Positions 1 through 8,057 of a DNA stretch of 64,000 nt are shown here, one piece after another. The translations under genes were made by a program, and so were the position numbers. Source of the DNA: an uncultured Curtobacterium sp. (GTDB lineage Bacteria; Actinomycetota; Actinomycetes; Actinomycetales; Microbacteriaceae); NCBI GenBank assembly GCA_913778205.1, contig CAJYUW010000052.1, positions 1-64,000 of the forward strand. Direction: 5' to 3'. The notes under the pieces were generated by a model. That model saw nothing but the letters and a program-made list of their open reading frames with translations, was not told the origin of the DNA and did not search any database. Position 1 is the first letter of the stretch, and each line of letters begins with the position of its first letter.

Positions 1-384
1 CTCCACCTGCCCGCCGGGCACCCACCGCGAACCCAGCACCAGGTCGTTGGTGTCGGCCAGTTCGAGCATCCAGGGCAGGTACTCGGGGTGGTGGGAGCCG
101 TCCGCGTCCATCTCCACGAGCTTGTCGAAGCCGTGCTCGAGCCCCCACGCGAACCCGGCCAGGTACGCCCCACCCAGGCCGTCCTTCACGGTGCGGTGCA
201 GCACGTGCACCCGGTCGGTCTCCGCCGCGAGCTGCTCGGCGATCTGCCCGGTCCCGTCGGGCGAGTTGTCGTCCACGACCAGCACGTGCACCGTGTCATC
301 GGTCGCCGCCAACGTGCGCGCCACGATCGGACGGATGTTCTCCGCCTCGTCGTACGTCGGGATGATCACCAGCGAATCGGTCAT
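1..384 (-). CDS. Polyprenol monophosphomannose synthase (GT2), C-terminus outside window
   Basis: The 128 visible residues begin [17 protein letters not shown] and contain [10 protein letters not shown] and [12 protein letters not shown]. This is the nucleotide-sugar-binding start of dolichol-phosphate-mannose synthase type GT2 enzymes (DPM1/Ppm1), with the DxD metal motif at DAD. Such enzymes move mannose from GDP-mannose to polyprenyl phosphate at the inner face of the membrane and feed GT39/GT-C transferases, one of which lies in the same run (3290-5269). The ATG at 384 is preceded by AGGAGA. It lies 21 bp after the sortase stop. The C-terminus, including any membrane segments, is cut off by the window edge. 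Confidence 0.88.
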   Translation of the reverse strand, partial: MTDSLVIIPTYDEAENIRPIVARTLAATDDTVHVLVVDDNSPDGTGQIAEQLAAETDRVHVLHRTVKDGLGGAYLAGFAWGLEHGFDKLVEMDADGSHHPEYLPWMLELADTNDLVLGSRWVPGGQVE

Positions 385-405
385 CGTCGTCTCCTGTCGG
401 GTCGG

Positions 406-1131
406 TCAATCGTGCACGAGGGTCGCGAACACGATGAGGTTGTCGGTGTAGTGGCCGGTCGCGGTGTCGAACGTGCCGTCGCACGTGATCAGTCGCAGCG
501 CCGGCGTGGGGGAGGTGCCGTACACGTCGCTCGTCGGGAACGCGCTCTTCGCGGCACGCTCGGAGCGCTGCACCTGGAACACCCGCTCGCTGCCGTCGGA
601 CATGGTCACGGTGATCCGGTCACCCGCGACGAGCTCGTCGAGCCGGTAGAACACCGCCGCGCTCGTGGGCGAGTCGACGTGCCCGGCGATGACCGCGGGG
701 CCGACCTGACCGGGGACGATGCCGTCGCTGAACCAGCCGGCGCTGTCCCAGTCCTTCGGCGGGTCGAGCTCGCCGGCCGATCCGCGGTGCAGGTCCTCGA
801 GGCCGCTCGACACCCCGATCGCCGGGATCGCGACGCGGACCGGCGTCGCCGTCGAGGCCGCCGCGGGCGCCGCCGGGTCCTGGAATCCCTCGGCCGCGGA
901 GTCCGACCGCCCCGACCCACCGGCCGAGCCCGACGCACCGGCCGAGCCGGACCCCCCGGTCGTGCCCGCAGCACTGGTCGCGCTCGACGTGGCGTCCGGG
1001 GCGCCGCCGTTCGACGCGGCGACGGCGACCCCCGCGACCGTCCCGCCGGCCAGCAGCACCGCCACGCCGATCGCGATCGCCAGGGTCGGCCGCCGACGTG
1101 GCGTCCGGTGCGCGGCGTCGCGGCGGCTCAC
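406..1131 (-). CDS. Class E/F-like sortase
   Basis: The 241-residue protein has a short basic N-terminus, one membrane helix (about residues 15-38), a Gly/Ser/Ala-rich linker to about residue 80, and a sortase barrel. His151 in VIAGHVDS and Cys217 in LRLITCDG are the catalytic pair of cysteine transpeptidases that join sorting-signal proteins to the cell wall. The C-terminal stretch ends HYTDNLIVFA, with Thr where many class F enzymes carry the catalytic Arg (YRDN), so activity is uncertain. GTG at 1131 overlaps the GH8 stop by 4 bp, which fixes the start and suggests coupling. No LPXTG-like substrate was seen in the neighbours. Confidence 0.85.
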   Translation of the reverse strand: MSRRDAAHRTPRRRPTLAIAIGVAVLLAGGTVAGVAVAASNGGAPDATSSATSAAGTTGGSGSAGASGSAGGSGRSDSAAEGFQDPAAPAAASTATPVRVAIPAIGVSSGLEDLHRGSAGELDPPKDWDSAGWFSDGIVPGQVGPAVIAGHVDSPTSAAVFYRLDELVAGDRITVTMSDGSERVFQVQRSERAAKSAFPTSDVYGTSPTPALRLITCDGTFDTATGHYTDNLIVFATLVHD

Positions 1132-2276
1132 GAGTCGCTCCCGGAGGTCGCCGCGCACCCGCCGAGCACGTCCGAGGTCAGCATGGTGGCGCCGAGCGCC
1201 GCCCACGCGTCGCCGTAGTACGTCGGCGTCGTGGCTGCGGTCCGGTCCGCCCGGACGAGGTCGGCCCGTGCCGCCGACGTGCTGCCGGCAGCGTGCTCGG
1301 CCGCGGCCCGGGCCGCGTAGGCGAGGGCGTTCGTGTCGCCCGTCACGGCGGTCCCGCCGAGGTCGAGCTGCGCGGCGAGCTGCGTCGAGCGCCGGAGCGT
1401 CGGCGCGATCGACCCGGCGAGTCGTCGGTCGGCGCTGCTGCAGGCCTCGGCGTACCGCAGCGGCAGGCGCATCGCGTCGTAGCCGTAGAGCACCCGTCCG
1501 TCGTCACCGGACGCGGGCATCGGCTCCACCTTCCCGTCGGCGTGCACCTGCGACCAGTCGCTCGGCAGGTCGGTGGCGCCCAGGAGGTCGGCGGTCACGG
1601 TGCGGGAGCCCTGCTCGAGCTGCTGCCACCGCTCGTCGCCGGTCTCCCGTCCCAGGACCCGGTAGGCGGCGGGCGACGCGTACGAGGCGTCGTACCGGTA
1701 CGGGTCCTGGTCGGCCCACGGCCCCGCGAGCAGGATCCGACCGGAGTCGGTCTCGACCGTCTCGTGCTCGAGGATCGCCGACGCGATGCGCTTGCCCGCC
1801 GCCGTGTAGCGGGGCTCGTCCCACGCCTTGCCGGCGAGCACGAGGGCACGGGCGGCGTCGAGGTCGGCGTCGCTCGCGGACTGCTCGTCGGCGACGCCCC
1901 CCTTCGGCGTCCAGCGCCAGGCGAGCAGGTCGTCGTCGGTCAGGAGGTGCCGCGCGGTCCACCGCCAGACCTCGTCGAAGGTCGAGCGGTCCCCGGCGGC
2001 GTACGCGATGAGCAGGCCGTACGCCTGCCCCTCGCTGACGGTGTCGCCGCCCTGGTCCTTCCGGACGACGCGGCCGTCCTCGACGTAGCGGTCGAGGAAC
2101 GCGGTCCGGAGCTGTGCGGCGGAGCGGGTGGTGTCGGGAGCGGCGGTCGAGGTGGGGGTGGACGCCGCCTGCGGGGTCGACTCGTCCGACCAGGGGTGGA
2201 CGGCGACGAGCGCCGCGCCGGCGGTGACGGCGACGGCCGCGATCGCGGCGACCGGGATCCAGGTCCTGCGGTGCAC
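1128..2276 (-). CDS. Membrane-anchored GH8 glucanase (BcsZ-like)
   Basis: The 382-residue protein starts with one membrane segment (about residues 6-27), then a linker and an (alpha/alpha)6 GH8 domain. SEGQAYGLLIAY carries the general acid Glu82. DADLDAARAL and YGYDAMRLPLRYAEA are further family landmarks. GH8 enzymes cut beta-1,4-glucans and are standard partners of bacterial cellulose synthases. Here the gene lies in the same run as a processive GT2 synthase. GTG at 2276 was chosen because GAGAGG lies just upstream and because the longer reading would run through the repeat at 2317-2368. The stop overlaps the sortase start (GTGA). Confidence 0.85.
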   Translation of the reverse strand: MHRRTWIPVAAIAAVAVTAGAALVAVHPWSDESTPQAASTPTSTAAPDTTRSAAQLRTAFLDRYVEDGRVVRKDQGGDTVSEGQAYGLLIAYAAGDRSTFDEVWRWTARHLLTDDDLLAWRWTPKGGVADEQSASDADLDAARALVLAGKAWDEPRYTAAGKRIASAILEHETVETDSGRILLAGPWADQDPYRYDASYASPAAYRVLGRETGDERWQQLEQGSRTVTADLLGATDLPSDWSQVHADGKVEPMPASGDDGRVLYGYDAMRLPLRYAEACSSADRRLAGSIAPTLRRSTQLAAQLDLGGTAVTGDTNALAYAARAAAEHAAGSTSAARADLVRADRTAATTPTYYGDAWAALGATMLTSDVLGGCAATSGSDS

Positions 2277-2316
2277 GGGGCCTGCCTCTCGTTGGGTGTG
2301 GGGTCGGGGGTCCGGA

Positions 2317-2368
2317 CTGGAGGCGCGGAGCGGGTGAGCCGGTCGGGTCACCCGCACCGCGCCTCCAG
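2317..2368. repeat. Dispersed palindrome, family A; likely terminator of the DUF4397 gene
   Basis: A near-perfect inverted repeat with arms CTGGAGGCGCGG and CCGCGCCTCCAG, and a second inner pair GCGGGTGA/TCACCCGC. It sits 5 bp past the stop of the DUF4397 gene and 41 bp upstream of the GH8 start. No U-tract follows. Related copies occur after many genes in this window. Confidence 0.8.
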
Positions 2369-2372
2369 GCCG

Positions 2373-3191
2373 TCAGCCGAAGATGCTGCGGAACGCGGCG
2401 ACGATCGCGTGGAAGGCGTCGGTGACGGGGCGGTCGGCGGCGGTGCCGCCGCCGCCGGTCTGGACGCCGCCCTTCGGGGTGGCCGCGGTGGCGGCCGCGT
2501 CGGTCACGGGCACGACGGTGAGGTCGCCCTTGCTGTCGTCGAGGACGAACAGCGTCGAGACGGTGTTGCCGGCGAGGTCGACCTTCGCCGTGCCGCGCTG
2601 TCCGCTGCCGGAGACGTCGAGCGTCCACTTGCCGGACTGGACGGTCGCGTAGCCCGTCGCGGTGCCGAACGTCGCGTCCTCCGCGACGGCGGTGCCGGTC
2701 GAGGTGGCGACGTCGACGCGCTTCGCGGTGGTGGCGGCCTGGACGAGTCGGAGCTTCGCCTTGCCGTCGCCGGGCTGGGTGAGGTCGTCCTGGAACGCGG
2801 TCGTCTTGAGATCAGCGTTCTTGCCGTACGCGACGACGGTGCCGGCGTTGCCCGCGCGCACGGTGACGTCGGTGGAGATCACCGGGGTGGAGTCCGGGGC
2901 GTCCGCGGCGCGCATCGAGAGGACGTAGGTGCCGACCGGGAGCTCCTGGTACGGGCTGACCTGGCCGTAGGTGACGTCGTCGAGTTCGAAGACCTTCTTG
3001 CCGCCCGACAGGCTCGACAGTTCGACGTCGACGCCCTTCGTGTCCGGCGAGAGGTGTCCGACGCGGAGCCAGCCGTCCTGCGGGGTCGCGGCCGAGGCGG
3101 CCTGCGGGGCGAGGCCGACGGTGGCGGCGACGAGGGCCGCGGCGAGGGTGCCGACGACGACGGGGCGTGCGGTGCGGGGACGTGCGGTCAT
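2373..3191 (-). CDS. Exported DUF4397 domain protein
   Basis: The 272-residue protein has a cleavable-looking signal (about residues 1-35, ending PQAASAA) followed by two DUF4397 repeats: WLRVGHLSPDTKGVDVELSS near residue 40 and KLRLVQAATTAKRVDVATS near residue 150. DUF4397 is a beta-rich extracellular domain without a known activity. The last 60 residues are Gly/Ala-rich and end FRSIFG, with no sorting motif or final membrane helix. ATG at 3191 has a good AAGGAG at 8 bp. DUF4397 and sortase genes are, from memory, often neighbours in actinobacteria, so a surface role is plausible but not shown here. Confidence 0.82.
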   Translation of the reverse strand: MTARPRTARPVVVGTLAAALVAATVGLAPQAASAATPQDGWLRVGHLSPDTKGVDVELSSLSGGKKVFELDDVTYGQVSPYQELPVGTYVLSMRAADAPDSTPVISTDVTVRAGNAGTVVAYGKNADLKTTAFQDDLTQPGDGKAKLRLVQAATTAKRVDVATSTGTAVAEDATFGTATGYATVQSGKWTLDVSGSGQRGTAKVDLAGNTVSTLFVLDDSKGDLTVVPVTDAAATAATPKGGVQTGGGGTAADRPVTDAFHAIVAAFRSIFG

Positions 3192-3289
3192 GGTGGTGCT
3201 CCTTCGGATGGAGGTGCGGTTCGGGTTCGTGCTGGGGCGGCGGCCCAGCGCGTCGCGGTCGGCGACGCACCGGGTCGTCCGGCGCCGGG

Positions 3290-5269
3290 TCAGGCGGTGG
3301 TGGGTGCCGTGGTCGGGTCGATCGGCGCGTACGTCACGACGAGTTCCGTGCCGCGCCGTTCGACCGTCGACGGTCGGTAGGCGTCGGACATCGCGTCGAG
3401 GATTCGCTCGACGCGGCTCGCCTGGGCGGCGTTCGCGGCGTGCAGGTCCACGCGGCGGAAGGCCTGGCCGGTCTCGCCCGTGAGCGGGGTGAAGCGGTCG
3501 ACGGAGACCCGCTGGTCGGCGAGCACCTGCCCGAGGGCGATCATCGCCCGGCTGTCGACCTGCCCGGCGCGGAACTGCGACCGCGTGCCGGCGTCGGCCT
3601 CGAGCGCGGGGTTGGCGGCGAGCTCGGTGCCCATCGCCTTGCGCTGGTCGGTGGCCTTCGTGATCGCCTGCTGCGCGGCGGTCTCGCCCTCGGCGTGGAT
3701 GCGTCGGACGTCGACCTGTTGGTCGCCCGTGCCGAACACCGCGACGGTCGTGGAGTTCCGGATCGCCGCGGCGACGTCCTTCGACGAGTTGCCGCCGGTC
3801 CGCATCGAGTCCGTCGTGACGACGTAGTCCGAGTCCTTCCAACCGTTCGGGGACTGGCGCTCCACGGCGGCGTCGGTGTCGAGCTTGTAGTACCAGACGA
3901 CGTTGTCGCGGGCGAAGCCGGACTTGACGAGGTCGACCCACATCGCGTCGTCCACGAGGAGTCGGGACGACTTCGGGACGTTCTCCCCGACCCAGCGCTC
4001 GGCCTGCTGCATGGGCTGGTCCAGGTTGCTCGTCGTGAAGCCGCGGAGCTGCGCGGTCCAGAGCGGTGCGGCGACGGCGAGGGCCGCGACGGTGATCGCC
4101 GCCCAGGTGATGCCCAGGGTGCGACGGACGCCTCCGGGGAGACGGCTCCGGCTCCGCGACCACCCGGCGATCGCGACGACCGCCCGGTCCGCGGTCCACG
4201 CCACGAGGAGCGCCGCGAACGGGATGAGCATGATCACGTAGGGGACGGGCAGGTAGCCGTTCGGCCGGAACATGAACACGAGGAGGAACACGAGCATCGC
4301 GGCGATCGGGCGGACCCGGCGCAGGAAGAGCCCCACGAGCGCGGCGATGGTCCCGAGCACGATGAACACCGGGTCGAGGGCCCACCACTGCGCGGCGGCC
4401 TGGTGCGCGAGGCTGCCGCCGTCGAACACCGAACCGGAGGCCGTGCGGGACCCGAGCTGGTAGGTGATGCCCTGGAGGAGGCTGACCCGTCCCGCACCGG
4501 GCAGGAGCTCGCCCTTGACCGCGGCGAGCAGCAGGTACCCGCCGCCGATGACCGTGAGCACGGCGCCAGCGACGCTGAGGGTGTACCGGCGGGTGCTCTT
4601 GTCGGCACGGCGCACGGCGATCCAGATCAGGAACGGCAGCGCGAGCAGGTACGTCTCCTTGGAGAGCACGGCGATGCCCAGGCAGGCCGCGGCTCCGGCG
4701 AACCCGGCGAGCTGCTGACGACGGCTCAGGACGAGGACGAACGCGGCGATGAGCCACGGCGTCGCGACGTTGTCGATGTACACGGTGCGGTGGTACTGCA
4801 GCGCGAGCGGCGACAGCGCGAACAGGAGCACGGCGATCGCGGCGGTGGGCCGTGCGGCACCGAGCCGTCGGGCGAGCACGAAGAGGAGCACGCTCGACAC
4901 GGCGGTGAAGAACACCATCGACTCGCGGGCCGCCTCGACGGCGAACGGGTAGCGGGCGAACGCGCCGGTGACCGAGGTGTACGCCGCGATCTGGATCCAC
5001 CCGAGCGGCGGGTGGTCGTACCAGTACGTGTAGTGCGTGAGCTCGCCGAGGTTCGTGATCGCCCAGGCCTGCGCGGTGTAGGTCCCCTCGTCGTCGATGC
5101 GCTGCGGCGTGCCGGTCATGTTCCAGAGCTGCACAGCGGCGGCGATCGCGAGCACGGGGAGGAGCCAGGCGAGGCTGACGGCGTGGCGGTGGACCCAGCC
5201 GGCCGCGCCACTGCGTGCGACGGCGCCCCGGATCGGGATGCCGGTGGTGTTCGTGGTGCTGGCGCTCAT
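3290..5269 (-). CDS. GT39-type polytopic glycosyltransferase (ArnT/PMT fold)
   Basis: 659 residues with about 11-12 predicted membrane helices up to residue 420, then a large soluble C-terminal part. The first outer loop carries DDEGTYTAQAW and YDHPPLGW, the acidic and HPP signatures of GT-C enzymes that use lipid-linked sugars. It would take mannose or a similar sugar from a polyprenyl phosphate and place it on a protein, lipid or glycan outside the membrane. ATG at 5269 overlaps the GT2 stop by 4 bp. The presence of a Ppm-like enzyme, GtrA and GT2 in the same run supports a joint role in surface glycan synthesis. The acceptor is unknown. Confidence 0.85.
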   Translation of the reverse strand: MSASTTNTTGIPIRGAVARSGAAGWVHRHAVSLAWLLPVLAIAAAVQLWNMTGTPQRIDDEGTYTAQAWAITNLGELTHYTYWYDHPPLGWIQIAAYTSVTGAFARYPFAVEAARESMVFFTAVSSVLLFVLARRLGAARPTAAIAVLLFALSPLALQYHRTVYIDNVATPWLIAAFVLVLSRRQQLAGFAGAAACLGIAVLSKETYLLALPFLIWIAVRRADKSTRRYTLSVAGAVLTVIGGGYLLLAAVKGELLPGAGRVSLLQGITYQLGSRTASGSVFDGGSLAHQAAAQWWALDPVFIVLGTIAALVGLFLRRVRPIAAMLVFLLVFMFRPNGYLPVPYVIMLIPFAALLVAWTADRAVVAIAGWSRSRSRLPGGVRRTLGITWAAITVAALAVAAPLWTAQLRGFTTSNLDQPMQQAERWVGENVPKSSRLLVDDAMWVDLVKSGFARDNVVWYYKLDTDAAVERQSPNGWKDSDYVVTTDSMRTGGNSSKDVAAAIRNSTTVAVFGTGDQQVDVRRIHAEGETAAQQAITKATDQRKAMGTELAANPALEADAGTRSQFRAGQVDSRAMIALGQVLADQRVSVDRFTPLTGETGQAFRRVDLHAANAAQASRVERILDAMSDAYRPSTVERRGTELVVTYAPIDPTTAPTTA

Positions 5270-6753
5270 CGGGTGCCTCCGGTGGTCTGCAGCTCGCGCT
5301 CGTCGGCGGACTCGGGTTCGGTGACGGCGTTCGGGAAGCCGACGACCTCGGGTGCGGGCGTGCGGTGCTGCCCGGTGTGCTCCGTCTTCTCCCAGCCGTT
5401 CTGGCCCTGGACGTGCCGGACGACGGCGCGGACGGCCGCTGCGGCGAGGAACACCTGGTAGGGGATCAGGCCGAGGACGAGCTTCACGTAGTCGCGGACG
5501 CGGACCTTCTCCTTGTAGAGCCGACCGAACTCGCCGAGGCCGACGATCTCGACGGCCAGCAGCATCAGGGTCGGGGCGAGCGGGATGAACGAGATGAGTG
5601 CGATCGACGTCGGGACCTTGACGAACGCGATCATGAGCACGCTGAGCGGGATCAGCAGACCGGTCGCGGCCTGGATGAACGGCATCGTCAGCAGGTAGCG
5701 CGCGAAGAAGCGCTGCTTGCGGGTCGGGAGCTTCTTCCACTCGCCCTTGCCGAGCACCTGGAGGAAGCCCTGGTTCCAGCGGGTGCGCTGCTTGAGCAGG
5801 GACGCGAACGTCGGCGGGGTCTCCTCGCGGGTGACGGCCTCCGGCGAGTAGGCGACGACGACCTTGGCGTTGTCGGCGCTCAGGCGGACGCCGAGCTCGC
5901 AGTCCTCGGCGAGGCAGTTCGCGTCCCAGCCGTTCGACCACTCGAGACGGTCGCGCGTCACGAAGACCGTGTTGCCGCCGAGCGGGATGAACTTCGACTC
6001 GGCGTGGAAGTGCAGGCGCGAGCGGAACCAGAAGTAGTACTCGAGCACGTTCCGCAGCGACCACCAGCTCGACTTGAAGTTCATCAGCTGCACGCCGCCC
6101 TGCACGACGTCCGCGCCGGTCTCCTGGAAGCGGGAGTCGACGAGGGTGAGCAGGTGCGGGTACACCTCGTCCTCGGCGTCGAACACGCCGACGATGTCGC
6201 CCGTCGCGTACTGCAGCGCGAGGTTCATCGCCTTCGGCTTGTTCTTCGGTGCGGTGTCGTCGACCACCACGCGGATCAGCTCCGGGTGACGCGCGGCCGC
6301 GGCGCGCACGACGGCGTCGGTCTCGGGGTCGTCCTCGCCGACGATCGCGATGATCTCGAAGTCGGGGTGGTCCTGGGTGGCGAGCATGTCGAGCGTCTGG
6401 CCCATCACGTCCTGCTCGTGCCGCCCGGGCACGAGCAGCGTGAAGCGGTGGGCGGCGGGGCGCGGCGTTTCGCTGAAGCGGGTGGCCTTGAGCGCGTCGC
6501 GCGACCGCCAGGCGTGCAGCATCCACCAGAGGGTGGAGAGCGCGACGAGCGTGAGCAGCACGGACACGACGACGAGGGCGGAGTAGCCCAGCCACTCGCC
6601 CAGCGACCAGGCGGCCTGCGGGAGCTGCCCCGAGCCTCCCGTCGGGAGGTCCGTGGTGCCGCGGTTCGGGACGGTGCCGGACGTGGCGGGCGAACCGGGC
6701 TGCAGCAGCGGTCCGGCGGCGCTGACCAGCGCCGCGGTGAGGGTGGTCGTCAT
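5266..6753 (-). CDS. Processive family 2 glycosyltransferase (cellulose/hyaluronan-synthase-like)
   Basis: The 495-residue protein has an N-terminal membrane helix (about 57-80), a GT-A domain (100-330) and three or four C-terminal helices. Key residues are DAED at 192-195 for metal and sugar nucleotide, EDCE at 283-286 for the acceptor site and QRTRW at 322-326, the mark of processive beta-glycan synthases. It should polymerise a sugar from a UDP- or GDP-sugar and push the chain through its own membrane pore. The ATG at 6753 shares one base with the GtrA stop. A GH8 enzyme two genes on points to a beta-1,4-linked glucan-like product, by inference only. Confidence 0.87.
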   Translation of the reverse strand: MTTTLTAALVSAAGPLLQPGSPATSGTVPNRGTTDLPTGGSGQLPQAAWSLGEWLGYSALVVVSVLLTLVALSTLWWMLHAWRSRDALKATRFSETPRPAAHRFTLLVPGRHEQDVMGQTLDMLATQDHPDFEIIAIVGEDDPETDAVVRAAAARHPELIRVVVDDTAPKNKPKAMNLALQYATGDIVGVFDAEDEVYPHLLTLVDSRFQETGADVVQGGVQLMNFKSSWWSLRNVLEYYFWFRSRLHFHAESKFIPLGGNTVFVTRDRLEWSNGWDANCLAEDCELGVRLSADNAKVVVAYSPEAVTREETPPTFASLLKQRTRWNQGFLQVLGKGEWKKLPTRKQRFFARYLLTMPFIQAATGLLIPLSVLMIAFVKVPTSIALISFIPLAPTLMLLAVEIVGLGEFGRLYKEKVRVRDYVKLVLGLIPYQVFLAAAAVRAVVRHVQGQNGWEKTEHTGQHRTPAPEVVGFPNAVTEPESADERELQTTGGTR

Positions 6754-7280
6754 CAGGCCGTGGCCTCCTTCGTGGGACGAGCGTCGGTGGAACGGAAGAC
6801 GAGGGTCTTGTACGCGGCGAAGCGGAACGCTGTGCCGAGGACGAGACCGACCCCGTTGCCGGCGACGTTGTCGGCGAGGGTGGAACGGAACCCGAGGACG
6901 TAGTGCGAGACGAACAGGCAGGCGGCCGCGATGGCGAGGCCGACGAGGTTCGCGAGGGCGAACAGGAGGCCCTCGCGGACGGCCGAGCGGCGGTCGAGGC
7001 CGCGCTCGGAACGGAAGGTGATGAACCGGTTCGCGAGCCACGCGACGGCTGTCGAGACCACCGCCGAGACGACCTTCGCCCAGATCGGGCTGTCCGGGAG
7101 CAGGGTGGCCCGGAGGACGTTGTACACGGCGAGGTCGATGACGAAGCAGGCGGCACCGATGGTGCCGAAGGACGCGATCTGGCGTCCCAGGGTGAGCAGG
7201 CGCGCTGCGCGGGCAGCACGGACCGGAGTGGGGGCCTCGGTCTCGGGTGACACCAGAACGGGGGTATCGGTCGAGGTCAT
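6753..7280 (-). CDS. GtrA family membrane protein
   Basis: 175 residues with four membrane helices starting near residue 35 (ASFGTIGAACFVIDLAVYNVL) and ending FRFAAYKTLVFR, both typical of GtrA/DPMS-type proteins. The family is linked to flipping or handling polyprenyl-phosphate sugars for surface polysaccharides. It is the first gene of the run toward the sortase and Ppm genes. ATG 7280 was preferred over an in-frame start at 7358, because the extra residues have no family support. A small palindrome with arms CCCCC/GGGGG (7282-7296) covers the presumed ribosome site and could hide it. Confidence 0.88.
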   Translation of the reverse strand: MTSTDTPVLVSPETEAPTPVRAARAARLLTLGRQIASFGTIGAACFVIDLAVYNVLRATLLPDSPIWAKVVSAVVSTAVAWLANRFITFRSERGLDRRSAVREGLLFALANLVGLAIAAACLFVSHYVLGFRSTLADNVAGNGVGLVLGTAFRFAAYKTLVFRSTDARPTKEATA

Positions 7281-7513
7281 GCCCCCGATTCGGGGGACGG
7301 TCGGGAACCGGTTTGGTTCGTCTCGTGAGATGCCAGGGGTCTGCCAGGTTCGCGACACCTGACGTTCACATGGGGGACAAACGGCCCGACCGGTCTGTGC
7401 ACGGTCCCGTGGCCCGTCCGGTTGCGAGGTCGGCGCGGGACGGGGCGGTGCGGTCGCAGAGCGGAGCGGTCGATGCGGTCGCGGTCGTGGGGTCGGTGCG
7501 CGATGATGGGTGG

Positions 7514-7732
7514 GTGAGCTTCACCGGCATGCCCCGCTTCCGCAAGTTCTGGTCGACCGTGCAGGTCGCCGTGCTGTCCGCGGCCGTGCTGTTCTGCATC
7601 GTCATGCTCGTGATCGGGCAGGGCAAGCTCGACCGGGTCTACGCCGTCGCGGCCATCTTCTTCGGGCTGGCGCTCGCCGGCCACGCGACGTACCTCTGGC
7701 TGACGGCGCGCGCGGCGCGCAGCGGGCGCTGA
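7514..7732 (+). CDS. Small two-helix membrane protein, function unknown
   Basis: 72 residues with two hydrophobic stretches (about 17-38 and 45-63) separated by GQGKLDRVY, suggesting a hairpin in the membrane. I do not recognise a named family. GTG at 7514 is chosen because it opens the reading frame after a weak GATGAT hexamer six bases upstream, the spacing seen at other leaderless genes here. ATG at 7529 is the alternative. It stands alone between the divergent polysaccharide cluster and a repeat-rich gap. Confidence 0.65.
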   Translation: MSFTGMPRFRKFWSTVQVAVLSAAVLFCIVMLVIGQGKLDRVYAVAAIFFGLALAGHATYLWLTARAARSGR

Positions 7733-8057
7733 CCGGGCGCGCGCCGGGTCGCCGTCGGCGCGGGCCGCGGCGTCGGGTGGCGTGGCGTGCGTGGCACCCT
7801 CTGTCGCTCTCGCGGAAGCGACAGAGGGCCGCGCACTGTCGCTCTCGCGAGGGCGACAGGAGGCCGCGCGGTGACGGCGGACGTGTGTCGCTTCCGCGAC
7901 GGCCACCGGTGTGTCGGGTGGTGATGTGTCGCCTTCGCGACCGAGCGACGGACGGGAGGCGCGGTGCGGGCCCGCCACGTCTCCTCCCGCGGGCCCGGGC
8001 AGCGCACCCCGCGTGACGCTGGCGCGTCACCGCTGAGCGGGGCGCGCCACGCCGTCG
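7733..8057. repeat. Repeat-rich gap with tandem family B palindromes
   Basis: No gene is seen in these 325 bases. Two near-identical 24-bp palindromes of the form CTGTCGC-n10-GCGACAG lie at 7801-7824 and 7836-7859, and two half-copies follow near 7885 and 7924. A half-copy of the family A repeat (GACGGGAGGCGCGG) is at about 7950. The arrangement resembles REP-type intergenic repeats more than a terminator, since no T-run is present. Confidence 0.75.

Noticed and set aside
88-3380. Very long open frames opposite the envelope cluster
   Set aside because: They are shadows in high-GC DNA: Arg/Gly-rich, without family motifs, and antisense to genes with clear domains.
7801-7859. CRISPR-like array
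   Set aside because: The two 24-bp units are palindromes spaced by 11 bases with no unique spacers, and no cas genes are near.
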